A stretch of DNA of 7,412 nt. Source: an uncultured Actinomycetes bacterium (GTDB lineage Bacteria > Actinomycetota > Actinomycetes > Nanopelagicales > Nanopelagicaceae). The stretch lies in assembly GCA_903901905.1 (NCBI GenBank), contig CAIUSQ010000017.1, forward strand, positions 1 through 7,412, written 5' to 3'. Positions 6,917 to 7,412 of the stretch are shown piece by piece (position 1 is the stretch's first letter; each line of letters begins with the position of its first letter). Under the pieces are notes generated by a model. The model ran no database searches and was not told the DNA's origin. It was given only the letters and a program-made list of their open reading frames with translations. The translations under genes and the position numbers were made by a program.

Positions 6917-7412
6917 TTATCGGTCGAGAAGATTCTGAGTAGGTGAATAGGGGTTGCCGCTGCGTCTTTTTGCAATCGCACTTAAAGCCTCTAAAACTAC
7001 GCGATTTGCCAAAATAGCGGTGATCTCTGCATTATCAAATGGCGGACACACCTCTACAACATCGATTCCAACGATGGGAAGTTCTAAACAAATTCTGCGC
7101 ACTGCTTCTAATAGTTCGCGACTTGTCATTCCACCAGGTTCTGGAGTGCCTGTTCCTGGAGCCATACCGGGATCAACTACATCGATATCTACGGATAAAA
7201 ACACACCGTCACAACCATCAACAAGGGTTGCAAAAGATTCATCTAAGACAGTATCTAAACCACGGTGTGCGATCTCTGTCATCTCATATGAGCGCATACC
7301 TTGATCGCGCATCCAATTGAGAGTTGCATCCTCTGGCCAATATCCACGAAGACCCAACTGCAAGAATCGATCACCACGTACAAATCCATTGTTAATCAAA
7401 TTACGCATTGGC
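6917..7412 (-). CDS. speB: Agmatinase-like ureohydrolase, C-terminal part (partial, runs off the window)
   Basis: Arginase/agmatinase/ureohydrolase family, Mn-dependent hydrolysis of a guanidino group to release urea. About 165 codons are visible; the frame continues past the right edge (a proline codon precedes the first visible methionine), so that methionine is internal. The family signature S-V-D-I-D-V-V-D-P-G-M-A-P-G-T-G-T-P (72-89 from that methionine) gives two metal-ligand aspartates, D74 and D76. The conserved G-I-D-V-V-E-V segment holds E120-like acidic residues near 115-119. The earlier metal motifs (the GGDHS and DAHxD regions) are outside the window. The piece R-G-Y-W-P-E-D with G-M-R-S-Y-E-M-T-E-I resembles actinobacterial proteins labelled agmatinase, but guanidinobutyrase or another guanidino substrate is equally possible. 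Stop is TAA at 6917-6919, 67 bases before rseP. Confidence 0.85.
   Translation of the reverse strand, partial: PMRNLINNGFVRGDRFLQLGLRGYWPEDATLNWMRDQGMRSYEMTEIAHRGLDTVLDESFATLVDGCDGVFLSVDIDVVDPGMAPGTGTPEPGGMTSRELLEAVRRICLELPIVGIDVVEVCPPFDNAEITAILANRVVLEALSAIAKRRSGNPYSPTQNLLDR

Overview
The window is a single-strand housekeeping block: every supported gene reads on the minus strand, so transcription runs from right to left. In that order they are a ureohydrolase (agmatinase-like, N-terminus outside the window), the site-2 metalloprotease rseP, ispG, proS, a TSUP/TauE-SafE membrane permease, rimP, nusA, ylxR, and the first eight codons of infB. The order rseP-ispG-proS followed by rimP-nusA-ylxR-infB is the classic actinobacterial arrangement. 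NusA also has the short actinobacterial form, ending just after its second KH domain. The DNA is clearly AT-leaning for an actinobacterium (low 40s percent G+C by eye, not computed), intergenic gaps are very short, and the proteins are compact. Together these suggest a streamlined, low-GC aquatic actinobacterium of the Nanopelagicales (acI) type. That assignment is inference from gene order, composition and protein flavour.

Right part (about 4514-7412): envelope and isoprenoid genes. The ureohydrolase is followed after 67 bases by rseP (intramembrane zinc protease with one PDZ domain), then after 23 bases by ispG (Fe-S enzyme of the MEP pathway). The dxr gene that usually precedes rseP in actinobacteria is not there; the ureohydrolase takes its place.

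Middle part (2004-4504): proS encodes a bacterial-type prolyl-tRNA synthetase with an editing insertion. Two bases after it begins a TSUP permease, an unusual guest between proS and rimP.

Left part (1-2003): the transcription/translation cluster rimP (30S maturation), nusA (elongation/termination factor), ylxR (RNA-binding protein) and infB (IF-2). rimP and nusA share one base (TAATG). The nusA-ylxR gap is a small palindrome-rich patch with two alternative hairpins next to an ambiguous ylxR start, and the ylxR-infB gap has a small GNRA-loop hairpin just before the infB ribosome binding site.

I found no tRNA or rRNA, insertion sequence, phage gene, CRISPR array, toxin-antitoxin pair or defence gene, and no gene on the plus strand that I can support. 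This is mostly an ordinary core region. The points worth a second look are changes of neighbours (dxr missing, TSUP inserted) and small non-coding structures.
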